Positions 1 to 9,318 are shown, counted from the stretch's first letter. The stretch is 58,109 nt of DNA from Oerskovia merdavium (GCF_014836755.1 NZ_JACSQF010000005.1:169293-227401), one strand, 5' to 3'. Numbers and translations are program-made. Notes: a model not told the origin generated them from the letters alone.

Positions 1-409
1 GGAAGTCGACGATGTCGGCCGCGAGCGCCTCGGCCGCGGCGGCCTGGGAGCCCGTGCGGTGGGCCGCGTCGTAGCCGGGGCGGATGTCCGCGTCGACCGC
101 GTCGAGCTGGGGGCGCACGGCCTCGAGGAGGCGGTAGGGGATCATGCCGGCCTCGACGAGCTGCTCTGCCTTCTTGCCCAGGGGCGTGTCGCTGATGTCG
201 TGGCCGCCCACGACGAGGTCCGCGAAGGCCGGCAGGGCGACGTCGTCGAGCGGGGCCTGCGCGGTGACGCAGCCGGTGGGGGCGGAGAGTCCCGAGGCGA
301 TGGCTGCCAGGCCGAGGGTCGCGGTCGTGGCGACCGACCCGCGGGCCCCGACGAACCAGATGCCGGTGCGGCCGTGGTTCCACGTCGACTGGTGGGCTGA
401 AAGGTGCAT
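1..409 (-). CDS. Inositol-3-phosphate synthase family protein, N-terminal part (gene runs off the window)
   Basis: Only the first 136 codons are present; the 3' end lies beyond position 1. The translation starts MHLSAHQSTWNHGRTGIWFV and continues with a nucleotide-binding glycine motif (GARGSVATT, about residues 21-29), then PTGCVT and LVVGGHD. I recognise this as the roughly 390-residue actinobacterial myo-inositol-phosphate synthase type, which makes inositol phosphate from glucose 6-phosphate with NAD for mycothiol and phosphatidylinositol. The ATG is preceded by CAGGAGCGACG, a good ribosome binding site. A consensus-like promoter lies about 150 bases upstream. The family call rests on the N-terminus only. 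Confidence 0.72.
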   Translation of the reverse strand, partial: MHLSAHQSTWNHGRTGIWFVGARGSVATTATLGLAAIASGLSAPTGCVTAQAPLDDVALPAFADLVVGGHDISDTPLGKKAEQLVEAGMIPYRLLEAVRPQLDAVDADIRPGYDAAHRTGSQAAAAEALAADIVDF

Positions 410-559
410 CGTCGCTCCTGGTCCCGTCGACCCCGGGGACCGGGGCCGATGTGGCGAGCCGAGGGCCTCGTCGCCCTCGACGGGCCTGCGAGCCCGGGGC
501 GGGCGCACTCTCGCTGCTGCGGGGCGTGCTCCTGCTGTCCGGGCCGAGGCCGTGGCCTG

Positions 560-588
560 ACCCTAACCCCCCTTTTGTCGATGGTCAA
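560..588 (-). promoter_or_regulatory. Promoter of the inositol-phosphate synthase gene
   Basis: Read on the minus strand: TTGACC (583-588), a 17-base spacer, then TAGGGT (560-565). It lies about 150 bases upstream of the ATG at 409. The 410-722 stretch otherwise holds only this promoter, the leader and the terminator of the next gene; I see no further gene in it. Confidence 0.55.
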
Positions 589-640
589 TCAAAAGCCGGA
601 GGGTTCTGCCGTGGAGTCCTGGAAACGGCAACAAAAGAAA

Positions 641-681
641 GGGTGCCGGGAGCAACGCTCGTCGCGTCACCCCCGGCACCC
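641..681 (-). terminator. Intrinsic terminator of the sigma-partner gene
   Basis: A perfect 10-bp stem (641-650 with 672-681, GGGTGCCGGG/CCCGGCACCC) is followed on the minus strand by TTTCTTTTGTT, a clear U-tract. It sits 42 bases after the stop codon at 723. Confidence 0.8.
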
Positions 682-722
682 CCTTCGCCTCAACCGGCGG
701 GCGGGGACGTCGCTGTCGGCCG

Positions 723-2183
723 TCAGCCCACGGACGCGAAGTCCAGCTCGTCGTCGGCGACCGCGACGACCGACCACGCGTTGCCCTCGGCGTCGCTCAG
801 CTCGTACGACGGCACCAGCACCGCGCCGCCGTCGTTCTGGTAGTGCACGGCCCAGCCCAGGCGGGCCTCGGTGATCGTCACGTCGCTGACAGGCCAGGAG
901 ATCGCGGCGCCCTCACCGGCCGTCGGTGGCACCGTCGGCTCGGTCGGCTCGACGGGAGCCACCGCCGAGTCCTCCATGATGCCGACCTGCCCGTCCCGGG
1001 CGTAGGCGATCATCCCGGAGCCCGCGAACCGCGGGTCGCCCAGGCGCTCGACCGCCACGGTCGGGCTGACGACCGGGTAGTCACCGATCGACACCGTGGG
1101 GGCGAGCGACCCGTAGAGCGACGAGAGCCCCGCGCCCGAGTACGTGAAGTTCCACGCGAGGCCCGTGCGCTGGCCCTCGACGACCTGCGCCGCGGTGACC
1201 GACACGGCCCTGCCCTCCTCCTCGAACCGGTCGGTGACGAGCTCGTACCCCGCCGGGTCGACCCCGAGCGAGGTCAGGACGTCCCGCGCCGCGGCGATCG
1301 CCGCGTCGGCCGTGGGCGCCTCGCCCAGGTCCGCCTGGCCGCACCCCACCTGCGGGTCGACCTGCATCTCCTCGGTGCTCGGCGAGCCCGACCCCACGCC
1401 CGGGTCCACGAGCACGCAACCCCAGGGGTCCTTGGTCGGGTCGTTGAACGACACGCTCGCCTGGCCGTCGGGCTGGAGGTTGACCCCGGGGCCCGTGCCG
1501 TCGTTCGCCCCGACGACCCACGCCCCGTACTCCTGCCGCGGCTCGCCCGCGACGCCCAGCGCGGCCGCGACGCGCGCCGCGGACTCGGCCGAGAACACGC
1601 CCGCCGCGTCGAGGGCCCACGCCGGAGCCGAGCCCTCCTCGGTCCCCAGCCCCGACGCGGTGAAGACCGTGCGACCCCCGAACCCGCCGAACCCGAGGCC
1701 GCTCATCCTGCTGTCGGCCGCCGCCGTGCTCGACGCCTCGCCCTGCTCGGTCCCGGGCGCCTGCAGGGTGATGGGTGCGTCCGCGGTCGAGGCGATCGAC
1801 CCGGAGCCCCCGCCGCTCGCGCTCCCCAGCGCGTACCCGCCCACGCCGAACGCGAGCACGCCCGCGACCGCGGCAGCGGCCGTGAGCGGGAAGCGGCGAC
1901 GACGCCGCGCGCGGTGCACGGCCAGCTCGTCGGGCAGGTCGGCGTCTGCCGCCTCGACCTCCGGGGGCAGCGCGCTGCCGCCCGACGACGGAAGGACCGT
2001 CCGCGGTGCGGGCTCGCTCGGGGCCGGCGCGCCGGACAGGTGCGCACGGACCGTCTCGTCCTTGGCCGCGATGGCCCCCAGGTCGGGGGTCGCCGTAGCG
2101 GCCGGGTCGGCGTCGCGCACGCGCTCGTACGCCTCGTCGCGGGGCTCGGGGGCCGGTCCAGGGGTGCGGTCGTCGGTGCTCAT
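723..2183 (-). CDS. Single-pass membrane protein encoded beside an ECF sigma factor (possible anti-sigma partner)
   Basis: A 486-residue protein with an acidic cytoplasmic N-terminus (1-90), an RARRRRR stop-transfer motif, one membrane helix at about 99-121 (TAAAAVAGVLAFGVGGYALG) and a large extracellular region. The extracellular part has few Cys and no domain I recognise. It starts 57 bases after the sigma gene stops, with GGAGG before the ATG, so the two are probably co-transcribed. The position and topology fit a sigma-regulating membrane protein, but no zinc-binding anti-sigma motif (HxxxCxxC) is visible, so that role is inference. Confidence 0.7.
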   Translation of the reverse strand: MSTDDRTPGPAPEPRDEAYERVRDADPAATATPDLGAIAAKDETVRAHLSGAPAPSEPAPRTVLPSSGGSALPPEVEAADADLPDELAVHRARRRRRFPLTAAAAVAGVLAFGVGGYALGSASGGGSGSIASTADAPITLQAPGTEQGEASSTAAADSRMSGLGFGGFGGRTVFTASGLGTEEGSAPAWALDAAGVFSAESAARVAAALGVAGEPRQEYGAWVVGANDGTGPGVNLQPDGQASVSFNDPTKDPWGCVLVDPGVGSGSPSTEEMQVDPQVGCGQADLGEAPTADAAIAAARDVLTSLGVDPAGYELVTDRFEEEGRAVSVTAAQVVEGQRTGLAWNFTYSGAGLSSLYGSLAPTVSIGDYPVVSPTVAVERLGDPRFAGSGMIAYARDGQVGIMEDSAVAPVEPTEPTVPPTAGEGAAISWPVSDVTITEARLGWAVHYQNDGGAVLVPSYELSDAEGNAWSVVAVADDELDFASVG

Positions 2184-2239
2184 CGGGAGCCTCCAGCTCG
2201 TCGATCCGGGGGCCCGGATCCTCTACCTCGTCTGTGTCG

Positions 2240-2869
2240 TCAGCTCTCCGGGTCTTGCACCGGGCGAAGCGTCGGCGTCGCCGTCCGGGCACGGACCTGC
2301 ACGACCGGCACCTCGCCCGTGTCGCCCGCCCTGGCCTGGGCGGCCCAGGCCTCGCGCAGGCGCGACCTGGCCCGCGACAGCGCCGCGTCGGCGCCACCTC
2401 GGCTCACCCCGAGGATCTCGGCGAGCTCGTCCCCGGAGACACCGTCCCAGGCGTTGAGGAGCAGGATGCGGCGGTCGCGGGACGAGAGCGCCGCGAGCAC
2501 CCGGCGGACGTGGTCGTCACCGAGCGCGAGGGACATCGGGTCGACGTCGTCGGGCTCCTCCGGGACGTCGGCCACCAGGACCGGGCGCAGCTTGCGCCGG
2601 TGGTTCGCGAGGACGAAGCCCGCCGTGCGGTAGAGCCACGGGAGCTCGGCCGCCTCGGGGACGTCCGCGCGGCGCCGCCACGCGGTCGCGAAGACCTCGG
2701 CCGTCAGGTCCTCGGCGTCCGGGCCCGCCCCACCGACCTGGGCGGGCAGGCGACGGCGGAAGTACCGGTACACCGCCGTCGTGTGCGCGGTGAACAAGGC
2801 CTCGAACCAGGCGTCGTCGCGGGGCGGGGGCGTCACAGGGGCTCCAGGTGGGATCGCCGGCATCATCAC
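2240..2869 (-). CDS. ECF-type RNA polymerase sigma factor
   Basis: A 209-residue sigma-70 family protein. Region 2 is seen around AVYRYFRRRL and DAEDLTAEVFATAWRR (about 33-66). Region 4 is near the C-terminus, with helix-turn-helix DELAEILGVSRGGADAALSR followed by ARSRLREAW. There is no region 3 or 1.1, and the length is usual for an ECF factor. The start is one of three consecutive ATGs behind GGGAGGGTG. The membrane protein downstream is the likely regulator. The C-terminal tail after region 4 (about 30 residues) is poorly conserved in type. It is transcribed divergently from the DUF4012 gene. Confidence 0.88.
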   Translation of the reverse strand: MMMPAIPPGAPVTPPPRDDAWFEALFTAHTTAVYRYFRRRLPAQVGGAGPDAEDLTAEVFATAWRRRADVPEAAELPWLYRTAGFVLANHRRKLRPVLVADVPEEPDDVDPMSLALGDDHVRRVLAALSSRDRRILLLNAWDGVSGDELAEILGVSRGGADAALSRARSRLREAWAAQARAGDTGEVPVVQVRARTATPTLRPVQDPES

Positions 2870-2945
2870 CCTCCCTGTGTCGTGGCCGGGCGACTCCTTG
2901 CACCACGACGCGGTCCGAGTGCCCTTCCAGCCACGATCATGCCTC

Positions 2946-2951
2946 TACCCT
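2946..2951 (+). promoter_or_regulatory. -10 element TACCCT of a leaderless start
   Basis: TACCCT ends six bases before the ATG at 2958, so transcription would start at or next to the start codon. No Shine-Dalgarno sequence is present. Confidence 0.55.
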
Positions 2952-2957
2952 GGGCAC

Positions 2958-4796
2958 ATGAGCGCCCCCGACGCCGCCGTCCCGACGCCGCAGCCCGCCA
3001 CCCGTCCGACGAAGCGCAAGGGGCGCACGGCAGGGTGGGTGATCCTCTCCCTGTTCCTCCTGCTCGTCGCGCTCCTCGTGTGCGGCGCGCTCCTGGCGCG
3101 CGACGCGCTCGCGGCCCGCTCCTCGCTCACCGAGGCGATCGAGAAGGTCCCGGCGGTCGAGGAAGCGCTACGCTCGGGGGACGGGGGCGCTGCCGAGGCT
3201 GCGCTGGCCGAGGTCCAGCCCCTCACCGCGGACGCGCGCGCCAGCACCGACGGCCCGCTGTGGTGGCTCGCAGGTCGCGCACCGTTCTTCGGCGCCGACG
3301 TCCGCGCCTTCTCGACCGCGGCCTGGGCGCTCGACGAGATCACCCAGGAGGTGCTCCCGCCGCTCGCAGCCGCCGCGGCCACGGTGTCGGAGGGCGGGGT
3401 CCAGGTGCACGACGGCACGGTCGACCTCGCGCCGCTCACCGCCGCGGCCCCGCAGATCGAGTCCGCGGCGGGCACCATGACCGCGGTCGTGGACCGTGTC
3501 GACGCGCTCGACGTCGCGGACCTGCACGACGAGCTCGCCGGGCCGGTGGTCGACCTCCAGGACAAGGTCGACACGCTCGACGGGCTCGTCACGACCGCGC
3601 ACCGGACCACGACCCTCCTGCCCGCGATGCTCGGTGCCGAGGGACCACGGACCTATGTCGTCATGGCCCTCAACAGTGCCGAGCTCCGCGCGCCGGGCGG
3701 CATCCCCGGCGCGTTCGCCGCGATCGGCACCGACGACGGGACGATCACGCTCACCGGGCAGGCCTCGACCAGTGCCGTGGGTCCGTTCCCCGGAGGGATC
3801 CGGCCCCTGAACCCCGCCGAGGAGAACCTGTTCGGTCCGAACCTGGCGACGTACGTCCAGGACACCGTCCTCACCCCCGACTTCCCCACGGCCGCCCGTC
3901 TGAGCGCCGACATGTGGACGGCGTCGCAGGGGCAGGAGGTCGACGGCGTCCTCACGCTCGACCCCGTCGCGCTGTCCTACCTGCTCGAGGCGACCGGGCC
4001 GGTCGACGTCGCAGGGACCACCATCGACGCGGGCAACGCCGTCTCGACCCTCCTCTCGGACGCCTACGAAGAGCTCGATCCCGGCGAGGAGACCGACGCG
4101 TTCTTCGCGGCCGTCGCGTCGTCGGTCCTGTCGGTGGCCCTGTCGGGGAGCACCGATCCGGCGAGCCTGCTCAGCGCTCTTCAACGAGCATCGAGCGAGC
4201 ACCGCATGCTCGTGTGGTCGGCGCACGAGGACGAGCAGGAGCTGCTCACGGACACGGTCGTCTCGGGTGACATCGACTCCTCCGAGCGGGCCGCGGACAC
4301 CGTCGGCGTCTTCTTCAACGACGCGACCGCAGGAAAGATGGACTACTACCTCGACTCGAGCGTCCAGCACGTGTCGAGCGAGTGCACCGCGTCCGGGCGC
4401 TCCGACACCTTCCGCGTGGACCTCACGTCCGACGCCCCCGCCGACGCCGCGACCGACCTGCCCTGGTACGTGACCGGTGGCGGGATCTCCGGGACACCGC
4501 CGGGAAACATCCGGACCGACCTCTTCCTCTACCCACCGCGCGGTGGACGCATCGTGAACACGACCGCCGACGGGACGTTGACCGGCAGCAAGGTCGTGGA
4601 GAATCACGGCCGCGCCGTCGCGATGCTCCAGCGCGAGCTCTCCCCGGGACAGAGCACGAGCGTCACGTTCACGGTCACGAGCGGCGGGACAGGTGGGACG
4701 AGCACCTCGTCGAGCACCGGGCAGATCGACGTCTGGTCGACTCCGACCATCCGTCAGGGAGGCCTTGCCACCATCGAGGTGCCGGTCTGCGGGTGA
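2958..4796 (+). CDS. DUF4012 domain membrane protein
   Basis: A 612-residue protein: short basic cytoplasmic N-terminus, one membrane helix at about residues 27-48 (GWVILSLFLLLVALLVCGAL), then a long extracellular part. The central block with RTYVVMALNSAELRAPGGIP is typical of DUF4012 proteins, found in actinobacterial surface or polysaccharide loci; the biochemical role is unknown. I chose ATG 2958 over an in-frame ATG 59 codons upstream, because the upstream part overlaps the divergent sigma gene and a -10 element sits exactly six bases before 2958. A Ser/Thr/Gly-rich stretch (GGTGGTSTSSSTG) lies near the C-terminus. An intrinsic terminator follows. Confidence 0.85.
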   Translation: MSAPDAAVPTPQPATRPTKRKGRTAGWVILSLFLLLVALLVCGALLARDALAARSSLTEAIEKVPAVEEALRSGDGGAAEAALAEVQPLTADARASTDGPLWWLAGRAPFFGADVRAFSTAAWALDEITQEVLPPLAAAAATVSEGGVQVHDGTVDLAPLTAAAPQIESAAGTMTAVVDRVDALDVADLHDELAGPVVDLQDKVDTLDGLVTTAHRTTTLLPAMLGAEGPRTYVVMALNSAELRAPGGIPGAFAAIGTDDGTITLTGQASTSAVGPFPGGIRPLNPAEENLFGPNLATYVQDTVLTPDFPTAARLSADMWTASQGQEVDGVLTLDPVALSYLLEATGPVDVAGTTIDAGNAVSTLLSDAYEELDPGEETDAFFAAVASSVLSVALSGSTDPASLLSALQRASSEHRMLVWSAHEDEQELLTDTVVSGDIDSSERAADTVGVFFNDATAGKMDYYLDSSVQHVSSECTASGRSDTFRVDLTSDAPADAATDLPWYVTGGGISGTPPGNIRTDLFLYPPRGGRIVNTTADGTLTGSKVVENHGRAVAMLQRELSPGQSTSVTFTVTSGGTGGTSTSSSTGQIDVWSTPTIRQGGLATIEVPVCG

Positions 4797-4809
4797 CGGA
4801 GAAGATCAC

Positions 4810-4842
4810 GGCGGAGCAACAATTCTCCGCCGACAGGTTTTC
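4810..4842 (+). terminator. Terminator of the DUF4012 gene
   Basis: A 7-bp stem GGCGGAG/CTCCGCC (4810-4816 with 4825-4831), an 8-base loop, and TTTT at 4839-4842. Confidence 0.6.
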
Positions 4843-4977
4843 ACCCCGGACACCCGTCCATCTGGCACCTGATAGTCGATACCCTGACAAGCCAGGGTCC
4901 ATTGACGGTACCGACGCGCACCAGAGCTTTGACCCTCCCATTCATCGACCGCCACGAACAAGACTGGTGATGACGCC

Positions 4978-5694
4978 ATGAGCACATCAAGGACCACACT
5001 CTGGGCGCGAGGACTCGTCGTCGCAGGGCTCGTGGGTGCGACGGCTCTCGTCGGCCCCGCGGCGAACGCTTCCAGCGAGACCCCCGCCCCGACCCCGACC
5101 ACCGGCGACTACGTCGAGACGACGCCGCCCCCGACGATCGACCTCACGGTTCTCCAGCCCGTGTGCGACGGCGACGTGCCCTATCTCGTGTACGACGTCG
5201 ACGTGACGGGCACGCCGAACGAGACCGTCACCATCACCTGGCTCAACCCGTCGGGCGAGAACGTCGTCCAGGCCGGGCTGCCCCTCTCCGGGCGCGTCCT
5301 GTGGCCCGGGGCCACCGTGAACGCCGCTGGCGAGCCCACGGGCTGGCCGGGCTGGGTGTTCGAGGACGGTGAATGGGTCGAGGGAGGCAGCTTCGGCTGG
5401 GTCCGCCCCACGGTCGACGTCCTGTTCCAGGTCAACCCTGAGACCACGGTCTCCGTGGCCTACCCGCCGTCCAGCCCGAACTGCAACACGAACCCGCCGG
5501 GCAAGACGACGCCTCCCCCGGGGACGACCGTCGACGGGAAGGTCACGACCGTGGCCAACGTCTCGGACTCCCAGGGCGGCCTTGCGGAGACCGGTGCCAC
5601 CGTCGGCAAGTTCGTCGGTATCGGCGCGGCCCTCCTGCTCGTCGGTGGCGGCCTCGTGCTCGTCGCCCGTCGCGGTCGCAAGGGCAACGCCTGA
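4978..5694 (+). CDS. LAXTG cell-wall-anchored surface protein (sortase substrate), small paralogue
   Basis: A 238-residue secreted protein. The signal peptide is about 1-31 (basic start, then GLVVAGLVGATALVGPAANA). It has a single extracellular module at about 58-170 and a Pro/Thr linker. The C-terminal sorting signal is LAETG (202-206), a hydrophobic helix, then the RRGRKGNA tail. LAXTG is the motif used by class E sortases of high-GC actinobacteria; no sortase is encoded here. The extracellular module is clearly homologous to the C-terminal module of the protein encoded at 46895-48373 (shared PYL-Y-V, LPL-GR-LWPGA, WPGW, VLFQVNP). I do not recognise a named domain. A strong terminator follows. 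Confidence 0.82.
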   Translation: MSTSRTTLWARGLVVAGLVGATALVGPAANASSETPAPTPTTGDYVETTPPPTIDLTVLQPVCDGDVPYLVYDVDVTGTPNETVTITWLNPSGENVVQAGLPLSGRVLWPGATVNAAGEPTGWPGWVFEDGEWVEGGSFGWVRPTVDVLFQVNPETTVSVAYPPSSPNCNTNPPGKTTPPPGTTVDGKVTTVANVSDSQGGLAETGATVGKFVGIGAALLLVGGGLVLVARRGRKGNA

Positions 5695-5707
5695 CGAACC
5701 CCGCAGA

Positions 5708-5748
5708 GCACGAAGGCCTCCGGTGTTCATCACCGGGGGCCTTCGTGC
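5708..5748 (+). terminator. Strong hairpin terminator after the LAXTG gene
   Basis: An 18-bp stem (5708-5725 with 5731-5748) has a single G-U pair and a 5-base loop. It lies between convergent genes and can serve both. Its outer arm starts GCACGAAGGCC, the same sequence as in the hairpin after the tRNA gene at 35611. Confidence 0.8.
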
Positions 5749-5773
5749 GTGCGACGACCAGGTCTCGCGTCGG

Positions 5774-6484
5774 CTACGCCGACGCGGTCGCCCAGGTGCC
5801 CGCGTAGAGGCGGGACTCGAGCCCCTCGAAGGCCCAGCGGTCCGCGATCAGCGTGGGGCCGTTGGGCGACTCCGGGATGAACCACTGGAGCTGCTCGACC
5901 GTCATCTGCTCGGCGCCGTTCGCGTCGACGCAGCTGAGGTCGAAGCGGGTCAGGGTGCCCTTGGCGCCGTCGATCTCGACGTCCAGCGTGCTGGTCTCCT
6001 TCGACGCCCCCACCTCGAGCCTGCCTGGGCCCGGGCAGAACGCCCCCTCGGGGACGTAGGCCTGCGCCGTGTCGACCTCACCGACCGCATCACCGCTCAG
6101 GACGTCGAAGCTCGGGCACGACTCACCCTCGGGGCAGCCTCCGGCCCGCACCTGGGTCAGGCCCTCCGAGGGCTGCACGATCGACCAGTAGTCGGCGGCG
6201 AAGAGAGCGAGCGGGCCCACGTCCACGGTGTTGGTGTGCTGGCCCTCGTGCTCGTCGTGACTCTCGGCAGCAGCCGGCCCGGAACCCGAGGGGTCCGTGT
6301 CCGCCGTGGCCTTGTCCGTCGCGCCCCCGGTGCAGGCCGACGCGAGGAGCCCTACCCCCAGGACGACCCCCGCGATCGGGACGAGGCGCGCGCGGCCGGT
6401 GCGGCGTCGTCGGGCGGGCTGGGGAGCGGCCGCGACCGCAGCCTCTGATGCGGCCGGAAGAAGGATCGACTGGTGCTTGTCCAC
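5774..6484 (-). CDS. Secreted lipoprotein of unknown function
   Basis: A 236-residue protein with an arginine-rich N-region (about 25-33), a hydrophobic segment and a lipobox LLASAC with the lipidated cysteine at about residue 51. A short Asp/Glu/His-rich linker follows, then a globular domain of about 150 residues. That domain has four further cysteines, including GGCPEGESCPSF, likely disulphide-bonded outside the membrane. I know no function for it. The start is a GTG with only a weak, distant AGTGAGG upstream, so the exact start is uncertain. It stands alone between the LAXTG gene (convergent) and the chitinase genes. Confidence 0.75.
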   Translation of the reverse strand: MDKHQSILLPAASEAAVAAAPQPARRRRTGRARLVPIAGVVLGVGLLASACTGGATDKATADTDPSGSGPAAAESHDEHEGQHTNTVDVGPLALFAADYWSIVQPSEGLTQVRAGGCPEGESCPSFDVLSGDAVGEVDTAQAYVPEGAFCPGPGRLEVGASKETSTLDVEIDGAKGTLTRFDLSCVDANGAEQMTVEQLQWFIPESPNGPTLIADRWAFEGLESRLYAGTWATASA

Positions 6485-6511
6485 AGGGGTACTGCCTCAC
6501 TCATGTAGGTC

Positions 6512-6551
6512 GGCCCCGGCGCGACTCACTGGGGAGAGTCGCGCCGGGGCC
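6512..6551 (-). terminator. 16-bp hairpin after the first chitinase gene
   Basis: A perfect 16-bp stem (6512-6527 with 6536-6551) with an 8-base loop lies between the chitinase stop (6685) and the lipoprotein start (6484), all on the minus strand. No U-tract follows. It probably ends the chitinase transcript. Confidence 0.6.
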
Positions 6552-6684
6552 TCGGACGATTTCACGCTACTGATGCCGGGCCGGGACGGAGATGAGGGGA
6601 TCCCACATCCTTGCTCGCGGGGTAAGGGAAAACCCGTACCCCGGGTACCGAGCCCGGGCCGGGTCCGGCGACGGTCTCAGGTCG

Positions 6685-9318
6685 TCAGCACGCGCCGCTG
6701 TCGGCCCAGGCGCCCCACTGCTGGGAGCCCGGGGCCTCGCCCTGGGTCCAGTACTTCGCCGTCCACGTGCGGCCGGCGTGGCTGACCACCTTGCCGCCCG
6801 TGTAGGTCTCGGTCGCGGACCAGGCGGCCGCGAGGCACGTCCCCGTCCCACCGGTCGAGCCCCCGGTGGTGCCACCTGTACCGCCCGTGCTGCCACCCGT
6901 CGTGCCGCCCGTGGGCTCGACGACCGTGACGCCCCGCGGGTGGTCGTAGGTCGTCGAGTACGACACGCCGCCGATCGTGACGATCACGTTCGAGAACTGC
7001 GCGATCGGCATGGTCCACTTCAGCTGGTTCGTGATGCTGCCGCCCGCGGGGATCCCCCCGAGGGGCACCGTGAACTGCGCGGTGTGGAAGTCACCCTTGA
7101 GCCCACCGACGTTCGGGTCCGTGTGCCCCTTCGTGACCGTCGCGGTCTTCATGCCGGACCAGTCGCTCATCTCGCCCGCGTCGGTCGTCCCGTACTGGAA
7201 AGAGATGGTCGCCCCCGCCGGGATGTCGGTCTTCGACCGGTTGGTGAAGACGACCTTCGGGTTGATCGGGTAGTTGCTGTCCCCGAGCGCGAACTGGGTG
7301 TAGTCGATGCTCATGTCGATCGCCTGCTGGGGCATGACCCGGTCGGCGTTGGCCTTGGTGGCCCCGTAGGCGGTCGTGGCGCTCAGCTTCGAGTGCATGA
7401 GGTCGACCATGGTCTGGCCGATCTCGTACTGCCCCTTGGTCGAGTTGTAGCCGTAGTCGCCCGCGAGCTCCCAGATCATGATGCCGCCGAGTCCCGTGTC
7501 CGCGACGTAGTCGGCCTTGGCTCCGATGGCCTGCGTCGTGTCCCCCGAAAGGAAGACCTTCTTGCTCGCGTTCCACCACCACTCGTTCTTGGTCACGGGA
7601 TCGAAGTGGTGCTCGTACGAGCCCGTGACCGCCGTCGGGACCTTGTAGGAGGCCGCGTAGTCGCCCGCGATGCCCTTCTGGAGGTTGAGCGCGTGCCAGA
7701 TCGGGTTCACACCCGCCGGGACCGCGTTGCCCTGGGGATCGGAGTCGAACCAGAGGTTGTCGACGCCCTCGGCCCCGTAACCGCACTTGCCGTTGGTGCC
7801 CGCCGGGCACGCGAAGCCCGACGGCGGGACCGCCTTGCCCCCCATGCCGTCGACGCCGCCCTGGACGCCCTGGAACCCCCGCGTGTAGAAACCGACACCG
7901 AGATTGACCCGCCCGGCCGGCATGGCGCCGCGGAAGTAGTGCGCGGCCCAGTCGCCGTTGAGGTAGCCCATGCCCTGGTACGCCGTGTAGACGCCCGCGG
8001 CCGTGAGCTCGGGGTCCTTGCCGTCGTCGAACAACGGCGAGTTGCCGCCGACGTGCTCGTTCCACGCACCGTGCAGGTCGTAGGACATGAGGTTGACGTA
8101 GTCGAGGTACTGGACGACCTGGAAGGCCTCCATCCCCCGCAGCAGCCATCCCGACGACGGCGTCGCGGTCGTCAGCATGTAGTACTCGCCGTCCTCGGCC
8201 CCCGCCCTGTCGAGCTTCTCGCGAAGAGTCTTGAGCAGGTTCACGTACCCCTGGAAGTGCTTGTCGCGCTTGGCGTCCGAGAACGCGAAGTCGTCCGGGT
8301 TGCCCGCGCCCTTGTTGGACGTGGGGTACTCGTAGTCGATGTCGATGCCGTCGAACCCGTACTGACGGATGAACGCGACCGTCGAGTCCGCGAACGTGTC
8401 GATCTTCGCCTGGGACTCCGTCATGGTGTAGAAACCGCCGGACGCGACGCGCTTGCCGTCCGCGTCGAAGTACCCACCCGTCTCGGCCCAGCCGCCGACG
8501 GCGGGGATCACCTTGACGCCCGGGTTCGCCTTCTTGTACTTCGCGAGCAGGTTGAAGTGCCCCTGGTACGGCAGGCTCGGGTCCATCTCCGCACCGGCGA
8601 CGCCAGGCCACGTCATGCCCGTCGACGCGTTGCCGGCCGCCTGCGCGTTGACCGAGATCTTGTTGTCCGCACCCACGTGGGCGAACGCGTAGTTGATGTG
8701 CGAGAGCTTGTCCCACGGGATGTCGCTCGCGAGGTAGCGAGGCTGCCCGTTGGCACCCGTGCGCCAGCTCGAGAAGTACCCGATCACGCGGCGGTCGAGC
8801 CCGTTGGGGAGCTTCTCCCGGCCGTCGGCGTCGTAGACGTCGCAGTAGGGCACGTCGACGCCGGGGGTCTTGTACATGCCGTCGGGACGGCACGCCTCGT
8901 GGCCCGTCGCCGGGGTCACGGGCGTCGTGGGCGTCCCCGTGGGGTCGGGGGTGCCGGTCGGGTCGGGGGTACCGGTCGGGTCGGCCGTCCCCGTGGGGTC
9001 AGGCGTGGCCGTCCCCGTGGGGTCGGGCGTCCCTGTCGGGTCGGGGGTGCCGCACACCCCCTGGGACTCCCAGGGGCTCGTCGTCTCGGTTCCCGGGACG
9101 TTGCCCTGCGTCCACCACTTCGCGCGGTAGTTCACGCCGCCGTACGAGGCTGTCGCGGACCCGGTGTAGGTGGCCGTCGAGGACCACGCAGGCGCGCAGG
9201 CCGTGGCTGCGGTCGAGGACGTGGCGGTGGCCGTGACGACCATCGTCGCGAGCAACGCTGCCGTCGTCGCGAGGGCCGCGCCGACCCGAGCGCGGTGCCC
9301 GGTGAGTTTCACGTGCAT
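6685..9318 (-). CDS. Secreted modular chitinase, GH18 with two CBM5/12 modules
   Basis: An 877-residue exported endo-acting chitinase type. Order: signal peptide (about 1-38), CBM5/12 module (about 39-90, with YRAKWWTQGNVPG), DPTGT-repeat linker, GH18 barrel (about 150-590). Then comes a chitinase C-type beta domain (about 620-770, recognisable from IDYTQFALGDSNYPINPKV and GGLKGDFHTAQF), a Gly/Thr linker and a second CBM5/12 at the C-terminus. The catalytic signature DGIDIDYE is at 323-330, with Glu330 the acid. The start is ATG 9318 with GAAGG upstream; 23 further codons upstream lack signal-peptide character. It lies 264 bases downstream of the second chitinase on the same strand and may be read from that promoter as well. 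Confidence 0.93.
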   Translation of the reverse strand: MHVKLTGHRARVGAALATTAALLATMVVTATATSSTAATACAPAWSSTATYTGSATASYGGVNYRAKWWTQGNVPGTETTSPWESQGVCGTPDPTGTPDPTGTATPDPTGTADPTGTPDPTGTPDPTGTPTTPVTPATGHEACRPDGMYKTPGVDVPYCDVYDADGREKLPNGLDRRVIGYFSSWRTGANGQPRYLASDIPWDKLSHINYAFAHVGADNKISVNAQAAGNASTGMTWPGVAGAEMDPSLPYQGHFNLLAKYKKANPGVKVIPAVGGWAETGGYFDADGKRVASGGFYTMTESQAKIDTFADSTVAFIRQYGFDGIDIDYEYPTSNKGAGNPDDFAFSDAKRDKHFQGYVNLLKTLREKLDRAGAEDGEYYMLTTATPSSGWLLRGMEAFQVVQYLDYVNLMSYDLHGAWNEHVGGNSPLFDDGKDPELTAAGVYTAYQGMGYLNGDWAAHYFRGAMPAGRVNLGVGFYTRGFQGVQGGVDGMGGKAVPPSGFACPAGTNGKCGYGAEGVDNLWFDSDPQGNAVPAGVNPIWHALNLQKGIAGDYAASYKVPTAVTGSYEHHFDPVTKNEWWWNASKKVFLSGDTTQAIGAKADYVADTGLGGIMIWELAGDYGYNSTKGQYEIGQTMVDLMHSKLSATTAYGATKANADRVMPQQAIDMSIDYTQFALGDSNYPINPKVVFTNRSKTDIPAGATISFQYGTTDAGEMSDWSGMKTATVTKGHTDPNVGGLKGDFHTAQFTVPLGGIPAGGSITNQLKWTMPIAQFSNVIVTIGGVSYSTTYDHPRGVTVVEPTGGTTGGSTGGTGGTTGGSTGGTGTCLAAAWSATETYTGGKVVSHAGRTWTAKYWTQGEAPGSQQWGAWADSGAC
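8938..9050 (-). repeat. Tandem repeat coding a Pro-Thr-Gly linker in the first chitinase
   Basis: Degenerate repeats of about 15-18 bases encode DPTGTP-type units between the N-terminal binding module and the GH18 domain. Confidence 0.75.
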